From NCBI GenBank assembly GCA_963697365.1, contig CAVONT010000003.1, forward strand, positions 171,255 through 235,254: a stretch of DNA of 64,000 bases, given 5' to 3'. This DNA is from CAIXZV01 sp963697365. Its GTDB lineage: Bacteria; Chloroflexota; Limnocylindria; Limnocylindrales; CSP1-4. The notes beneath the pieces were generated by a model. That model was not told the DNA's origin, did not search any database, and worked only from the letters and a program-made list of their open reading frames with translations. This document shows, in pieces, positions 55,492 through 64,000 of the stretch (position 1 is its first letter; every line of letters starts with the position of its first letter). Made by a program: the position numbers and the translations under genes.

Positions 55492-56181
55492 GTGACTCGC
55501 GCCCGCGCCTCAGCACGCACACGTGCGCACCTCGGCTCCATCCGGTTCCTCGCGCTCAGCACGCTCGGCATCCTTGTCGCCCACGACACGATCTTCGTCG
55601 CCCAGTACGGGATCGGGAGCGGCTACGAGGCGGCGATGGCGCAGACGGGCCACGGCTACTGGCCGGCGTTCGTCCTGTTCAGCCTTCTCCTGGGCGGCGT
55701 CGGAGCGCTCAGCCGCCGCACGAGCGCTGTCCAGGCTCGGCCGCAAGGTGCGTGGCCTGCCGGCCGTCGCCGCCCACTCGGGGCCGACCGGCCTATCGGG
55801 CCGAGGTCCGCCGCCTGTGGCCGCGGCTGTTCGCGGTCGTGCTCGTCGGCTTCTTCGTCCAGGAGAACGTCGAGCATGTCCTCGCGGGTGGTGGCTGGCC
55901 GGGCCTGTGGGTCCTGTCCGCACCCGACTACCCGCTCGCCATCCCTGCGATCCTCCTGGTCTCGGGCCTGCTGGCCGCCGCCGGGGGCTGGCTGCAGTGG
56001 CGGCGGCGACGTCCTCATCGAGCGCCTGCGGGCGGCGCACGCGGCCGTCCTCGCCCACCGTCGGCACGCGGACCGCGCGCCGCACCGCCGCTGGGCCCTG
56101 CTCGCGGCACTCCTCGCGAACCGCTGGGCCCTCCTCCGTCGTGATGCCGAGCGGGCACCACCGCTCACCAGTGCCGCCTGA
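55492..56181 (+). pseudogene. Multi-pass membrane protein beside the copper genes, frameshifted
   Basis: From GTG at 55492: SIRFLALSTLGILVAHDTIF, GHGYWPAFVLFSLLLGGVGA, then an indel near 55735; RLWPRLFAVVLVGFFVQENV with GGWPGLWVLSAPDYPLAIPA and ILLVSGLLAAAGGWLQW in a second frame; LIERLRAAHAAVLAHRRHAD in a third, ending at 56181. About four membrane helices and a basic His-rich tail. VAHDTIF and QENVEHV place His/Glu residues in membrane helices, which could bind metal. Function unknown; its position before SCO and PCuAC genes suggests a role in copper handling. Confidence 0.65.
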
Positions 56182-56272
56182 GCCTTCCGGCCGCCCTCAC
56201 CGGGGTCCGGCCGTCCCTCGCGAGCGCACGATCGGCTCCGCGTCCCATCGTGCCGTCCATCGGAGCAACCGC

Positions 56273-56929
56273 ATGTCCAGTCCCTTCGAACGGGTGGGTC
56301 GAACCGCCCTCGTCATCGCCTCGGCCGCCGTTGCCGCGAGCCTGCTCGCAGCGTGTGCCGGGTCGTCCGGGACGGCCATGCCGTCGATGGTGATGGTCGA
56401 GACGGTGACCATGCCGCCGATCGGATCGCGCGAGACGGAGGTCGACCCGCCGGTGGCCGCGCCGCCCCTGGTCTTGATCGACCAGGACGGCAAGCCCTTC
56501 GATCTCGAGGACCTGCGGGGCAGTGGCCCCGTGTTCGTGTACTTCGGCTACACGCACTGCCCCGACGTCTGCCCCACGACCCTCGCGGACATCCGCGAGG
56601 GGATCAAGGAGGCGGGCGTGCCGGCCACGGTGGTCTTCGCGACCGTCGACCCGGCCCGGGACGATGCGGCGGCGATGAAGCAGTACACGGGCTACTACGG
56701 CGAGGGGTACATCGGGCTCACCGGCACGGCCGTGCAGGTCGCGCGAGCGGCCGCGGACTGGGGAGTCCAGTACCGCCAGCTCCCGTCCGAGTCCGGCAAC
56801 GGCTACGCCATGGCGCATTCCACCGAGGCCTACCTGCTCGACGCCGACCTGCAGCTGCGGCATCGAATCTTCTTCGGCGCCGGGTCCGACCTGATCGCCG
56901 AGAAGCTGCTCGAGGTCTCGAAGCCCTGA
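56273..56929 (+). CDS. SCO1/SenC-family copper lipoprotein
   Basis: 218 residues. Lipobox in VAASLLAACAGSS. SCO domain: PPLVLIDQDGKPFDLEDLRG, FVYFGYTHCPDVCPTTLADI with the CPDVC copper pair, VVFATVDPARDDAAAMKQYT, and the distal His in NGYAMAHSTEAYLLDADLQL. Delivers copper to the CuA site of cytochrome oxidase. The next gene, PCuAC, is its usual partner. Intact. Confidence 0.94.
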   Translation: MSSPFERVGRTALVIASAAVAASLLAACAGSSGTAMPSMVMVETVTMPPIGSRETEVDPPVAAPPLVLIDQDGKPFDLEDLRGSGPVFVYFGYTHCPDVCPTTLADIREGIKEAGVPATVVFATVDPARDDAAAMKQYTGYYGEGYIGLTGTAVQVARAAADWGVQYRQLPSESGNGYAMAHSTEAYLLDADLQLRHRIFFGAGSDLIAEKLLEVSKP

Positions 56930-56967
56930 CCGCGGATCCGCGGTCCATCCCTGAGGAACCTGTTCGG

Positions 56968-57504
56968 ATGAAGCTCTCCCTTCCCGCCCGCCTGGGCGCC
57001 CTGCTCGCCGTGGTCGTCATCGCGGGCGCCTGCTCGTCCGGGTCCGGTTCGGCCGGTGCGTCCGGCAAGATCGAGGTCAGCGATGCCTGGGCCCGCACCT
57101 CGCCGATGATCGAGGGCGCGGGCGCCGCGTACATGGTCATCAAGAACACCGGCAGCGAGGCCGATGTGCTGATCGGGGCATCAAGCCCGGCGGCCAAGTC
57201 CACCGAGGTCCACGAGACCTACAAGGTCGAGGAGTCGCCGGCTGCCTCGATGGATGGCGGCATGGCGTCGCCGGCTGCCTCGGCGGACGGGGGCATGGGC
57301 TCCGGCGGCACGATGATGGGCATGCGCCCGATCCCCCGGCTGGAGATCCCGGCGGGTGGCTCGGTCGAGCTCAAGCCCGGCAGCTACCACATCATGCTGA
57401 TCGAGCTCGTCGCCCCGCTCAAGGCGGGCGAGAAGATCGACATCACGCTCACGTTCGAGAAGGCGGGCGAGGTCAAGGTCACCGCCGAAGTCAAGGACAT
57501 GTAG
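56968..57504 (+). CDS. PCuAC-type periplasmic copper chaperone (lipoprotein)
   Basis: 178 residues, ATG at 56968. Lipobox in VVVIAGACSSGSG. Cupredoxin-like PCuAC fold: IEVSDAWARTSPMIEGAGAA, YMVIKNTGSEADVLIGASSP, EVHETYKVEE (His ligand), MMGMRPIPRLEIPAGGSVEL, GSYHIMLIELVAPLKAGEKI (HxM ligands). Between the first His and the MMGM motif there is an extra Met-rich insert with a visible duplication (SPAASMDGGM, SPAASADGGM), absent from typical PCuAC proteins. Confidence 0.94.
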   Translation: MKLSLPARLGALLAVVVIAGACSSGSGSAGASGKIEVSDAWARTSPMIEGAGAAYMVIKNTGSEADVLIGASSPAAKSTEVHETYKVEESPAASMDGGMASPAASADGGMGSGGTMMGMRPIPRLEIPAGGSVELKPGSYHIMLIELVAPLKAGEKIDITLTFEKAGEVKVTAEVKDM

Positions 57505-57722
57505 GTCGCGCGGCCCGGGCCTTCGGGGACCATCCTTCCCGCAGGGCGACCGTTGCGTGCACCGACGGCGCACACCTTGGCGGCGAATCGTAGCGGCAAC
57601 GCACGACACGGGAAGGCCGCGCCGCGTGTTGGTCACGGTCGCCCGCGCGCGCAGTCTCGAGCATCACCAGGCGGATGGCACAGCGATCGGTCCCTGTGCG
57701 GGAACCCGGCGCCGGACAAGCA

Positions 57723-57754
57723 GAAACCCCGGGGTGGTCGAGTCCCGGGGTTTC
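57723..57754 (-). terminator. Terminator downstream of tRNA-fMet
   Basis: GAAACCCCGGG / CCCGGGGTTTC perfect 11-bp stem with a 10-base loop. On the minus strand it is followed by TGCTTGTCC. It ends the tRNA transcript and may also stop plus-strand transcription from the copper genes. Confidence 0.8.
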
Positions 57755-57768
57755 AAGGAAGATGCGAT

Positions 57769-57844
<76 letters not shown>

Positions 57845-57858
57845 TGGGACTGCGCAGT

Positions 57859-58744
57859 CTACCCGAGGTCCTCGGAAGCGTCAAAGAACGCGCCCAACCC
57901 TGCGCCCCGGTGCAGGTCGAGCGCCGCCACCCGTGCCGCAAGCGCCTCCTGCCAGACCTCGACCGCCGTCGGCCACCAGGCGTCGATGAAGCGCTCGGAG
58001 CCGTACCAGTCCGTGCCGATCGACTGGCCGTGGTCGGCATCGTCGAGGGTGATGGCGCGGGCGCCCGGGAGCAGCGCGCACTCGAGCGGGATCAGCCCGT
58101 CCCCGGTGATCTCCCCGGCTGCGTCAGCGGCCACCGGATCGGGGACCAGCGTGCGGTAGACGCGCCACGCCCGCCGCTCGCGCAGCGTGCCGTGGGGACG
58201 ACCGGTCATCCGCCGCGAGCCGACGGCGAGGTACCCGGTGCCCGGAGCGAAGGCCGGGCCGGGCACCACGCGGTTCGCGAAGGCCGCTGCCTCGGTCCCG
58301 GCGCGCCGCGGGTCGTGGTCGAGCGAGACCACGTGCGGCGTCCCCAGTGTCACGATCGCACCGATGCGCCCCGAGGCGTTGAGGCGCCGTCCGGCGAACG
58401 GCTCCTTCGCGGTCAGGATGCGTGCCGACATGCCGCCCGCCGAGTGCCCGATGACGAGGACCGGAGCACCCTGCGCGAGCTCCTCGGACCGGGCCGAGGA
58501 TGCCAGGAGCGCCCGCCCGGATCGCGTCACGATCGGCCCGAGGCCCCGGCTGCGCGGCGAGCAGCCAGTCCATCGTCCACACGTTGCCGACAACGACGTC
58601 CGCCGCGCCGCGATCCAGCAGACGCGCCGTGAACGGCCGGTAGAGCGGGGGCGAGGTGAGGAAGCCACCGAGCACGAGCACGACGGGTGCGGGCATGGCG
58701 CCCGCCCGGATCACCTCGACCCACGTGCGGTTCCTGTCGCTCAC
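57859..58744 (-). pseudogene. Alpha/beta hydrolase (lipase-like), one frameshift
   Basis: GTG at 58744 (SDRNRTWVEVIRAGAMPAPV), overlapping the MFS stop. VVLVLGGFLTSPPLYRPFTA carries the oxyanion region, then VVVGNVWTMDWLLAAQPG. After an indel near 58545: APVLVIGHSAGGMSARILTA (nucleophile Ser in GHSAGG), GAIVTLGTPHVVSLDHDP, GDGLIPLECALLPGARAITL (acid Asp candidate), DDADHGQSIGTDWYGSERFI (catalytic His in ADHGQ). About 294 residues, no signal peptide. Resembles PGAP1/triacylglycerol-lipase-like esterases. Confidence 0.85.
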
Positions 58745-60030
58745 GCGATCTCCTGCCCAGCTGGCAGCCGTCTGGTCGGCGACATCCGCCGGCGCAGGGG
58801 ACGCATGCGCCGTATGTGGCTGCAGCGCCGTCGTACAGCCGCCGTCCGCCGATGGCGAGCCCGACGGCCAGCGCCCCCAGCATCGCCACCGTCGTGGCCA
58901 CGAACGGGATGCGGAGGTCGACAGCTGCGGCGTACCCGCGAGAACAGCGACGCGATGATCGTCCCGAGCGTCCCCGCCGCCCCGAAGATGCCCTGCGCCG
59001 TCGAGGCCTTCCCGGCCGGTGCCGAGCGCGCGATCAGGAGGTACAGGGCAGGCGACGCAGCGGCGAAGGCGGCTCCCTCCACCAGGCCGACGACGACGAC
59101 CCACCACACCTGCGGCACGATCACGTAGAGCACCCCGCAGACCGATGCGACCAGCAGGCCGATCACGATCTGCCAGAAGCCGCCACGCCGGTCGGCGAAC
59201 TTGCCGAACCAGCCGGACACGAGCAGGACGGGGAGGGCGAAGGAGAAGAAGGTGAGGCCGATCGCCGCGGGCCCCGCTCCCAGCGACGTCAGGTACAGGC
59301 TCCACGTCACCTCGTACGAGCCGCTTGCGAAGTAGGCGCTCACGTTGAGCGCCACGCCCGCGATCAGGAGGCGGTTGAACAGGCGCGTCGGTCGCTCGGC
59401 GAGGTCGGCCGCGCCCGGGACGTCCTCAGCGGGCGTCTCGTGGGCGCGGACGTGGACCTCCGGCACGAACGCGAGCACCAGGCCCGCCGACACGAGCAGG
59501 GCCAGTCCGGCCACCCAGAACACGACCGTCGGCTCGCCCACGATCGCCGCCGCGAGCCCGCCGATCACCGGGCCCAGCATCAGGCCACCCATCTGGGCGG
59601 CCCCGTAGAGGCCGAACGCCTCGCCCCGCTTCTCGGGCGGGTTCGCGTCGACGATGTAGCCGCGGGCGGCGGGGTCGTAGATGGCGGCGGCCAGGCCGGC
59701 GAGGCCACGCAGGACGATGAAGGCGAGCGGGACCACCGCGAACAGCGGCAGCACCGCGAAGACGGCGGCGAGCAGCAGGCCCACGACCATCATCGCCTTG
59801 CGCGACACGCGGTCCGCGATCCAGCCGAACACCGGCTCGCCGAGGAGCCGCGCGGCCGGCCAGGCGGCCACGATGATGCCGAGGGTCGGCAGATCGACGC
59901 CGAGATCGGTGAAGTACAGCGGCAGGATCGGCAGGAGCGCCCCGAAGCCGAGCCAGATCACGGCCTCGGCGATGAGCAGGGGGAGCATCCGGCTCCACGC
60001 GGAGAGCCAGGCGGTGATGCGGTTGTGCAC
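58741..60030 (-). pseudogene. MFS transporter, frame changes near the C-terminus
   Basis: ATG at 60030. Twelve-helix MFS: MLPLLIAEAVIWLGFGALLP, GWIADRVSRKAMMVVGLLLA (motif A), AAIYDPAARGYIVDANPPEK, RGEAFGLYGAAQMGGLMLGP (motif C-like), VFWVAGLALLVSAGLVLAFV, and a second half with GGFWQIVIGLLVASVCGVLY. The last helix (VDLRIPFVATTVAMLGALAV) lies in another frame, so an indel sits near 58935 and probably another near 58800. Multidrug or sugar efflux type; substrate unknown. Confidence 0.88.
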
Positions 60031-60128
60031 GGGATCCTGACGGTACGTCAGGGCATCCTAGCCGAGCCGGGGGCGGGCGGCCGCCCACGGTGCGTGGCCC
60101 GCAACCGGTCGAGCCCTATGATCCGGAG

Positions 60129-60524
60129 GTGAACCCCGCCCTCATCGCCCTGGTCCTGGTCGCGGCGCTCGTGGCCCTGCTGCCTGTCTGGCGGCTGCGG
60201 CTCGCCGGCTGGTCCCGCGGTGCGCTGGTCACGGCCTGGGCGCTGTACGCGCTCGGCATCTTCCTCGCGGTGCGATTCGCGGGCCCGATGCGCTTCCTGC
60301 TGCCGATCCTCGTCGTGGCCTACGTGGCGCCGTTCATCGTCGGACCCGAGCGCATGGCCCGGGTGCTGAACCGACGCGCGAAGGCCGAGCCGCCGCCGGT
60401 CAAGAACGTGACACCCCCACCGCCGCACCTGCTGCCGGGAGCGCACGAGGATGACCGTGGCGAGGGACCCGGGACAGGCGGAGGCCGTGACCCGGGGCCC
60501 AACCCGGATGACCCGCGCACGTGA
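60129..60524 (+). CDS. Small membrane protein with disordered C-terminal tail
   Basis: 131 residues, GTG at 60129 (GGAG just upstream, short spacing). Three hydrophobic helices (LIALVLVAALVALLPVWRL, GALVTAWALYALGIFLAV, RFLLPILVVAYVAPFIV) and a Pro/Gly/Asp-rich soluble tail. Not recognised. Its stop overlaps the GTG of the S51 peptidase gene. Confidence 0.75.
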   Translation: MNPALIALVLVAALVALLPVWRLRLAGWSRGALVTAWALYALGIFLAVRFAGPMRFLLPILVVAYVAPFIVGPERMARVLNRRAKAEPPPVKNVTPPPPHLLPGAHEDDRGEGPGTGGGRDPGPNPDDPRT

Positions 60525-61243
60525 CCGGGCCCATCGCGCTCCACGGTGGCGGCGAGTACGTGGCCGGCGACGAGGCCGCGATGGACGCGCTGCTCGAGGC
60601 CGGGATCGCAGCGTGGCGTGGCTCTGGGCCCGTCCGCGTGGTCCTCGTCCCGACCGCCGTCGCACGGCATCGACCGGATCTCGCGGCCGCCCACGGAGCG
60701 CGCGCCTTCCGGGAGGCGGGCGTGCGGGCCGGCATCGTCACGGACATCGTGGTCGCGCCGGTCCTCGACCGCGGGTCCGCCGCCGACGCGGCGATCGCCG
60801 CCCGCTTCGATGACGCCCACGTGATCCACCTGCCCGGCGGCGACCCGGACCTGATCCCAGCGATCCTGCGCGACTCGCCCGCCTGGGCGGCGATGCGGCG
60901 GGCGCACTCGGCAGGCGCGTGCCTCGCGGGCGCCAGCGCGGGCGCGATGGCCCTGGCCGAGCGCCTGTGGACCCGGGACGAGCCCGATGGACGGCTTGGG
61001 CGTGGTACCCGGTGTTGCCGTGCTCCCCCACTTCGATCCCGGGCGCCTCGCGACGTGGCAGGGAGCCGTCGACCCGGAGCGACTGTTGACCTGGCTCGGG
61101 CTGGACGAGCAGACGCTCGTCATCGGGCGACCGGGTGGCCGGTGGCGGGTTGCCGGACGCGGGCGGGCGTACGTGGCGGCATCGGGCGCAGGACAGCCCA
61201 TGGTGACGGCCCGCCACGGCGGAGTCGCATCGTCATCGGCTGA
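60521..61243 (+). pseudogene. Peptidase S51/cyanophycinase-like protein, frameshifted
   Basis: GTG at 60521. TGPIALHGGGEYVAGDEAAM, VRVVLVPTAVARHRPDLAAA, VIHLPGGDPDLIPAILRDSP and the nucleophile motif CLAGASAGAMALAERLW (Ser in GASAGA) define a class I glutamine-amidotransferase-like S51 fold. After an indel near 60985: GLGVVPGVAVLPHFDPGRLA (HFD, likely catalytic His region), LLTWLGLDEQTLVIGRPGGR. The C-terminus is uncertain because of a further frame change around 61210. Dipeptidase or cyanophycinase activity cannot be distinguished. Confidence 0.82.
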
Positions 61244-61292
61244 CTGGAGCACGCGGCCCTCGCAGCGGCGGCGGCGTCGGCTATCGTCCGCC

Positions 61293-62557
61293 ATGGCCTG
61301 CGCGCACGTTCGACCGGTCGCCCTGGCGCCTGGAGCCCGGCGTCTCGTTCCTGAACCACGGCTCGTTCGGCGCCTGCCCGGAGCCGGTGCTCGAGGCGCA
61401 GCGCGTCTGGCGCGACCGCCTCGAGGCGGAGCCCGTCCGCTTCCTCGGGCGCGAGCTCGAGGGCCACCTCGACGCGGTGCGCGCGGAGCTCGGCGCCTTC
61501 CTCGGCGCCGATCCCGAGGGCCTCGCCTTCGTGCCCAACGCCACGCCGGGCATATCCACGGTGCTGCGCTCGCTGCGCTTCGCGGCCGGCGACGAGCTGC
61601 TCGTCAACGACCACGAGTACAACGCCGCGATCCTCGCGCGTGCGCGCCGCCGCCGAGCGGGACGGCGCGCGGGTCATCGTCGTGCGCATCCCCTTCCCGA
61701 TCGACGGATCCGTCGCAGGTCGTGGAGGCCGACCTCGAGGCCGTCACGCCGCGCACCCGCCTGGCGCTCGTCGATCACGTCACGCGCCCGACGGCGCTCG
61801 TCTTGCCGGTCGCCGCGATCGTCCGCGAGCTGGACCGGCGCGGCGTCGACACGCTGGTCGACGGCGCCCACGCGCCCGGCATGGTCCCGCTGGACCTCGA
61901 CGGCGCTCGACGCCGCCTACTAGACCGGCAACTGCCACAAGTGGCTGTGCGCGCCGAAGGGCGCCGCCTTCCTGTGGGTCCGCGAGGACCGGCGCGCCGC
62001 GCATCCGGCCGCTGGTGGTCTCCCACGGCGTCAACGACGCCGCGCACGGACCGCTCGCGCTTCCGGCTCGAGTTCGACTGGACCGGCACCGACGACCCGA
62101 CGCCGTACCTGGCGATCCCGGCGGCGCTGCGGTTCGTGGCGGGCGTGCCACGAGGACGGCTGGACCGGGCTCACGGCCGCCAATGCCGCAAAGGCGCGGG
62201 CTGCTCGGGACGCGATCTGCTCCGCGCTCGGGGTGCCCGCGCCGGCACCCGACACGATGCTCGGCGCAATGGCCGCCGTGCCGCTGCCGAACCTCGCGCC
62301 CACCGCGGCCGCTGCCGAACGGCTGCAGGCCTCGCTGTACGACGACGACCACATCGAGGTGCCCGTCTACGCCTTCCCGGTGCCCGCCGCCCTGGCCGCC
62401 GGCGAGGCACCCGGCGAGCGTCGATCGTCCGCGTCTCGGCGCCAGGCCTACAACCGGCCGGACGAGTACGCCTACCTCGGCGGAGCGGCTCGCCGCGAGG
62501 CCTGCGCGGCGCCGTCGTCACCCGCGCTCGCTGCTGGGACGCCTGCGCCGCCACTGA
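61293..62557 (+). pseudogene. Class V aminotransferase (isopenicillin-N-epimerase-like), frameshifts and one amber
   Basis: Approximate start ATG 61293. Visible: SPWRLEPGVSFLNHGSFGAC, EAQRVWRDRLEAEPVRFLGR, GLAFVPNATPGISTVLRSLR, GDELLVNDHEYNAAI, LEAVTPRTRLALVDHVTRPT, DTLVDGAHAPGMVPLDL, TGNCHKWLCAPKGAAFLWVR (PLP Lys in HKW), FRLEFDWTGTDDPTPYLAIP and EVPVYAFPVPAALAAG. A TAG at 61921-61923 sits exactly where family members read AYYTGNCHKW (TAC expected). At least five frame changes. Likely a racemase, epimerase or desulfurase; the C-terminus is uncertain. Confidence 0.82.
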
Positions 62558-62613
62558 GATCAGGTGCGCTGGGCAGGACAGCCCAGCGAGCTCGCCGGAC
62601 GCGCGCGCTCGGC

Positions 62614-63345
62614 CTACCGCCCGTCGAGCGGGATCCGGGCTCCGTTGACCGCGCCGCGCGCCGGCGACGCGAGCCAGGCAAGCGGCCTCGCGCAACCTCC
62701 TCGGGCGTGACCCACGACGCGTTCGCCCTCGGACGGCGCCGTCTCGCGCTCGTGCGCGGCGTCGACCGCCTTCACGACCAGCAGGTTCGCGGTGATCCCG
62801 TCGGCCGCATGCTCGCGGGCAACAGAACGTACGAGCACCTCCTCGGCCGCCTTGGCCATCGCGTACGACGCTCCCCGGGGCCCAGGTGTCGAGGCGAACG
62901 GCGACGAGACGGCCACAACCCGCCCGAACCCGCGGGCCACCATGCCCGGCAGCACCGCCTGGAGCATGTTGAGGGTCGTCCACAGGTGCTGGTCCAGCAT
63001 CCGGCGGACCTCGCCCGGATCGAGGTCTGCGACGCCTGTGCCGCCCGTCCAGCCGCCCACCAGGTGGAGCAGCACATCCACCCGGCCGAAGCGTGCCTCG
63101 ACGCCGGCCACGACCGTCCGGGCGACCGCGGGGTCCGTCAGGTCCCCCGGCACCGCGACCACCGACGCCGGGTCGAGCCCGAGTTCGGCAACCAGCGCAG
63201 CGAGACGCCCCGCGTCGGACCCGTTCAACGCCAGCGACGCACCGTCCGCCGCAAACCGGCGGGCGGCCGCGCGGCCCGTGGGACCGGTCGCCCCCGTGAT
63301 GAGCACGACCGGGCGATCACGCACCGGACGCATGTCAAGGCTCAT
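62614..63345 (-). CDS. Short-chain dehydrogenase/reductase
   Basis: 243 residues, ATG at 63345. Cofactor loop in VVLITGATGPTGRAAARRFA, ALNGSDAGRLAALVAELG, GDLTDPAVARTVVAG, LLHLVGGWTGGTGVADLDP, VAVSSPFASTPGPRGASYAM with the catalytic Tyr-x3-Lys in SYAMAKAAEE, and C-terminal ASPARGAVNGARIPLDGR. Near 62690-62725 the frame reads ERVVGHARGGCARPLAWL, whereas the adjacent frame gives the family-like SWVTPEEVA: two compensating indels. The ATG overlaps the XRE-cupin stop. Confidence 0.88.
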   Translation of the reverse strand: MSLDMRPVRDRPVVLITGATGPTGRAAARRFAADGASLALNGSDAGRLAALVAELGLDPASVVAVPGDLTDPAVARTVVAGVEARFGRVDVLLHLVGGWTGGTGVADLDPGEVRRMLDQHLWTTLNMLQAVLPGMVARGFGRVVAVSSPFASTPGPRGASYAMAKAAEEVLVRSVAREHAADGITANLLVVKAVDAAHERETAPSEGERVVGHARGGCARPLAWLASPARGAVNGARIPLDGR

Positions 63346-63943
63346 GCCCGGCCTCCGCTCTCCGTGCCCGCCACCCGCCGACCGCGGCGCGGGTAGATCA
63401 CGAGCATCGACGCGGGCTCATCGTCGATGTTCTCCACGTCGTGCGGCACCGCCGGATCCCAGGCCAGGTAGTCACCCGGGCCAAGCTCGGCGACGTGCTC
63501 GCCCTGCGTGAGCCGCCATCGGCCCGTGAGCACCACGTGGTGCTCGTCGCCCTGGTGGGCATGCACGCCGGTCGCGTGCCCGGGCGGCACGGACACCTCG
63601 AGGATGCAGACGTCACGTGATGTGCCGGCGTCCACCTCCGACATCACCACGCCGGACGGCCCATCCACCCGCGGCGCGGTCCGGGAACCGCACCACGCGT
63701 GGCGGCATCGTGGAGTCCAGCAGGAGCCACGCGGGCGGCACGTCGAGCGCACCCGCGATCGCGGCCAGCGCCTCCAGCGACGGGACGGCCTTGTCGTTCT
63801 CGATCTGCGAGAGGTAGCCGATGTTGAGTCCGGCGGCCTCGCCAACCTGCGCAAGCGTGAGGCCGCGCGACTGCCGCCACGGCGGACCTCGGTCCCCGAC
63901 CGCGATCCGCGGCGACCCGCCGCGGCGATTTGTCCTCTGACAA
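63342..63943 (-). pseudogene. XRE-family regulator with C-terminal cupin domain, frameshifted
   Basis: Probable start TTG at 63943 (SEDKSPRRVAAD), 10 bp after GGAGG. After a frame change near 63890 comes a helix-turn-helix: WRQSRGLTLAQVGEAAGLNI, GYLSQIENDKAVPSLEALAA, IAGALDVPPAWLL. A further change near 63670 leads to SEVDAGTSRDVCILEVSVPP and the cupin: GHATGVHAHQGDEHHVVLTG (metal-binding His/Glu), RWRLTQGEHVAELGPGDYLA, WDPAVPHDVENIDDEPASML. These regulators sense a small molecule and control a neighbouring enzyme, here the overlapping SDR gene. Confidence 0.85.
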
Positions 63944-63944
63944 A
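63929..63944. promoter_or_regulatory. Inverted repeat over the XRE-cupin start
   Basis: TTTGTC, 4-bp spacer, GACAAA: perfect arms, covering the predicted TTG start at 63943. A likely autoregulatory operator. Confidence 0.55.
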
Positions 63945-63976
63945 ACCCCTTGACCTCCACACAACTCGGTGGCATA

Positions 63977-63990
63977 GTTGCATCTGCAAC
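63977..63990. promoter_or_regulatory. Inverted repeat in the promoter region at the right edge
   Basis: GTTGCA, 2 bp, TGCAAC: perfect 6-bp arms, about 35 bp upstream of the XRE-cupin start. Candidate operator for this or a divergent gene beyond the window. Confidence 0.5.
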
Positions 63991-64000
63991 CAATTCTCGT

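Noticed and set aside
58687..60132. Plus-strand 481-codon frame opposite the MFS gene
   Set aside because: His/Arg/Asp-rich shadow; the minus strand encodes twelve membrane helices with MFS motifs.

Overview
The window is a GC-rich (roughly 70% by eye), densely coded bacterial chromosome segment of about 60 genes on both strands. It has many GTG starts and stop/start overlaps of the ATGA or GTGA type. Gene content suggests a free-living bacterium of the Chloroflexota (Limnocylindria-like), with a high-GC Actinomycetota as the alternative. This is inference: the fused gamma/alpha 2-oxoacid:ferredoxin oxidoreductase, 7Fe ferredoxin, GAF and PDZ histidine kinases, MFS-cNMP fusion and Phd/PIN modules fit, but there is no rRNA or other phylogenetic marker. 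No phage, insertion sequence or CRISPR array is visible.

About two dozen otherwise well-conserved genes (dapA, dapB, dapD, lysA, korA, korB, several kinases and others) carry one or more single-base frameshifts, and two carry isolated amber codons. They lie on both strands and mostly in housekeeping-type families. The simplest reading is residual indel error in the assembly, densest at 1-9 kb, 14.7-31.6 kb and 61-63 kb, rather than true gene decay. I give whole-gene spans and say where the frame changes.

Layout. 0-5.1 kb: Phd/PIN toxin-antitoxin remnant, a PDZ-type sensor kinase with a NarL-type regulator, three copies of a 36-bp double-palindrome element, and secreted or lipoprotein genes including a crystallin-like protein. 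5.1-5.7 kb: MazEF. 5.8-10.05 kb: lysine operon dapB-dapA-dapD-lysA, preceded by a candidate Lys-codon leader peptide and an intrinsic terminator (an apparent transcription attenuator). 10-14.6 kb: DNA alkyl-transferase, a tiny hydrophilic protein, a GAF protein coupled to a cytoplasmic subtilisin, and an MFS transporter fused to a cNMP-binding domain. 14.8-21.9 kb: one very large secreted multi-domain protein with a gingipain-like (C25) peptidase. 22-26.4 kb: a soluble-adenylyl-cyclase-like protein and a neighbour. 26.6-32 kb: operon CBS-korA-korB-(Zn ribbon/CBS)-(receiver-like)-M24 peptidase. 32.3-38.6 kb: EamA transporter, DUF4143 ATPase, HpaI aldolase, and a receiver/GAF/histidine kinase signalling cassette. 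38.7-45.8 kb: sulfotransferase, proline dehydrogenase and proC (proline turnover), methyltransferase, B12-binding-like protein, ferredoxin, cupredoxin. 45.9-50.1 kb: potADBC polyamine transporter. 50.1-55.4 kb: TraR/DksA protein, threonine dehydratase-like enzyme, TlpA lipoprotein, ABC exporter, TspO-related protein. 55.5-57.5 kb: copper delivery genes (SCO, PCuAC). 57.8 kb: initiator tRNA. 57.9-64 kb: hydrolase, MFS, S51 peptidase, class V aminotransferase, SDR and an XRE-cupin regulator.

The strongest candidates for something undescribed are the dap leader-peptide attenuator, a pair of unlinked 32-34 residue membrane miniproteins that both end in GAKRW plus one aromatic or His residue, and the three-copy operator around the PDZ kinase/NarL regulator. 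The CBS-bracketed Kor operon and the large C25 protease with about 19 GSGFS repeats follow.
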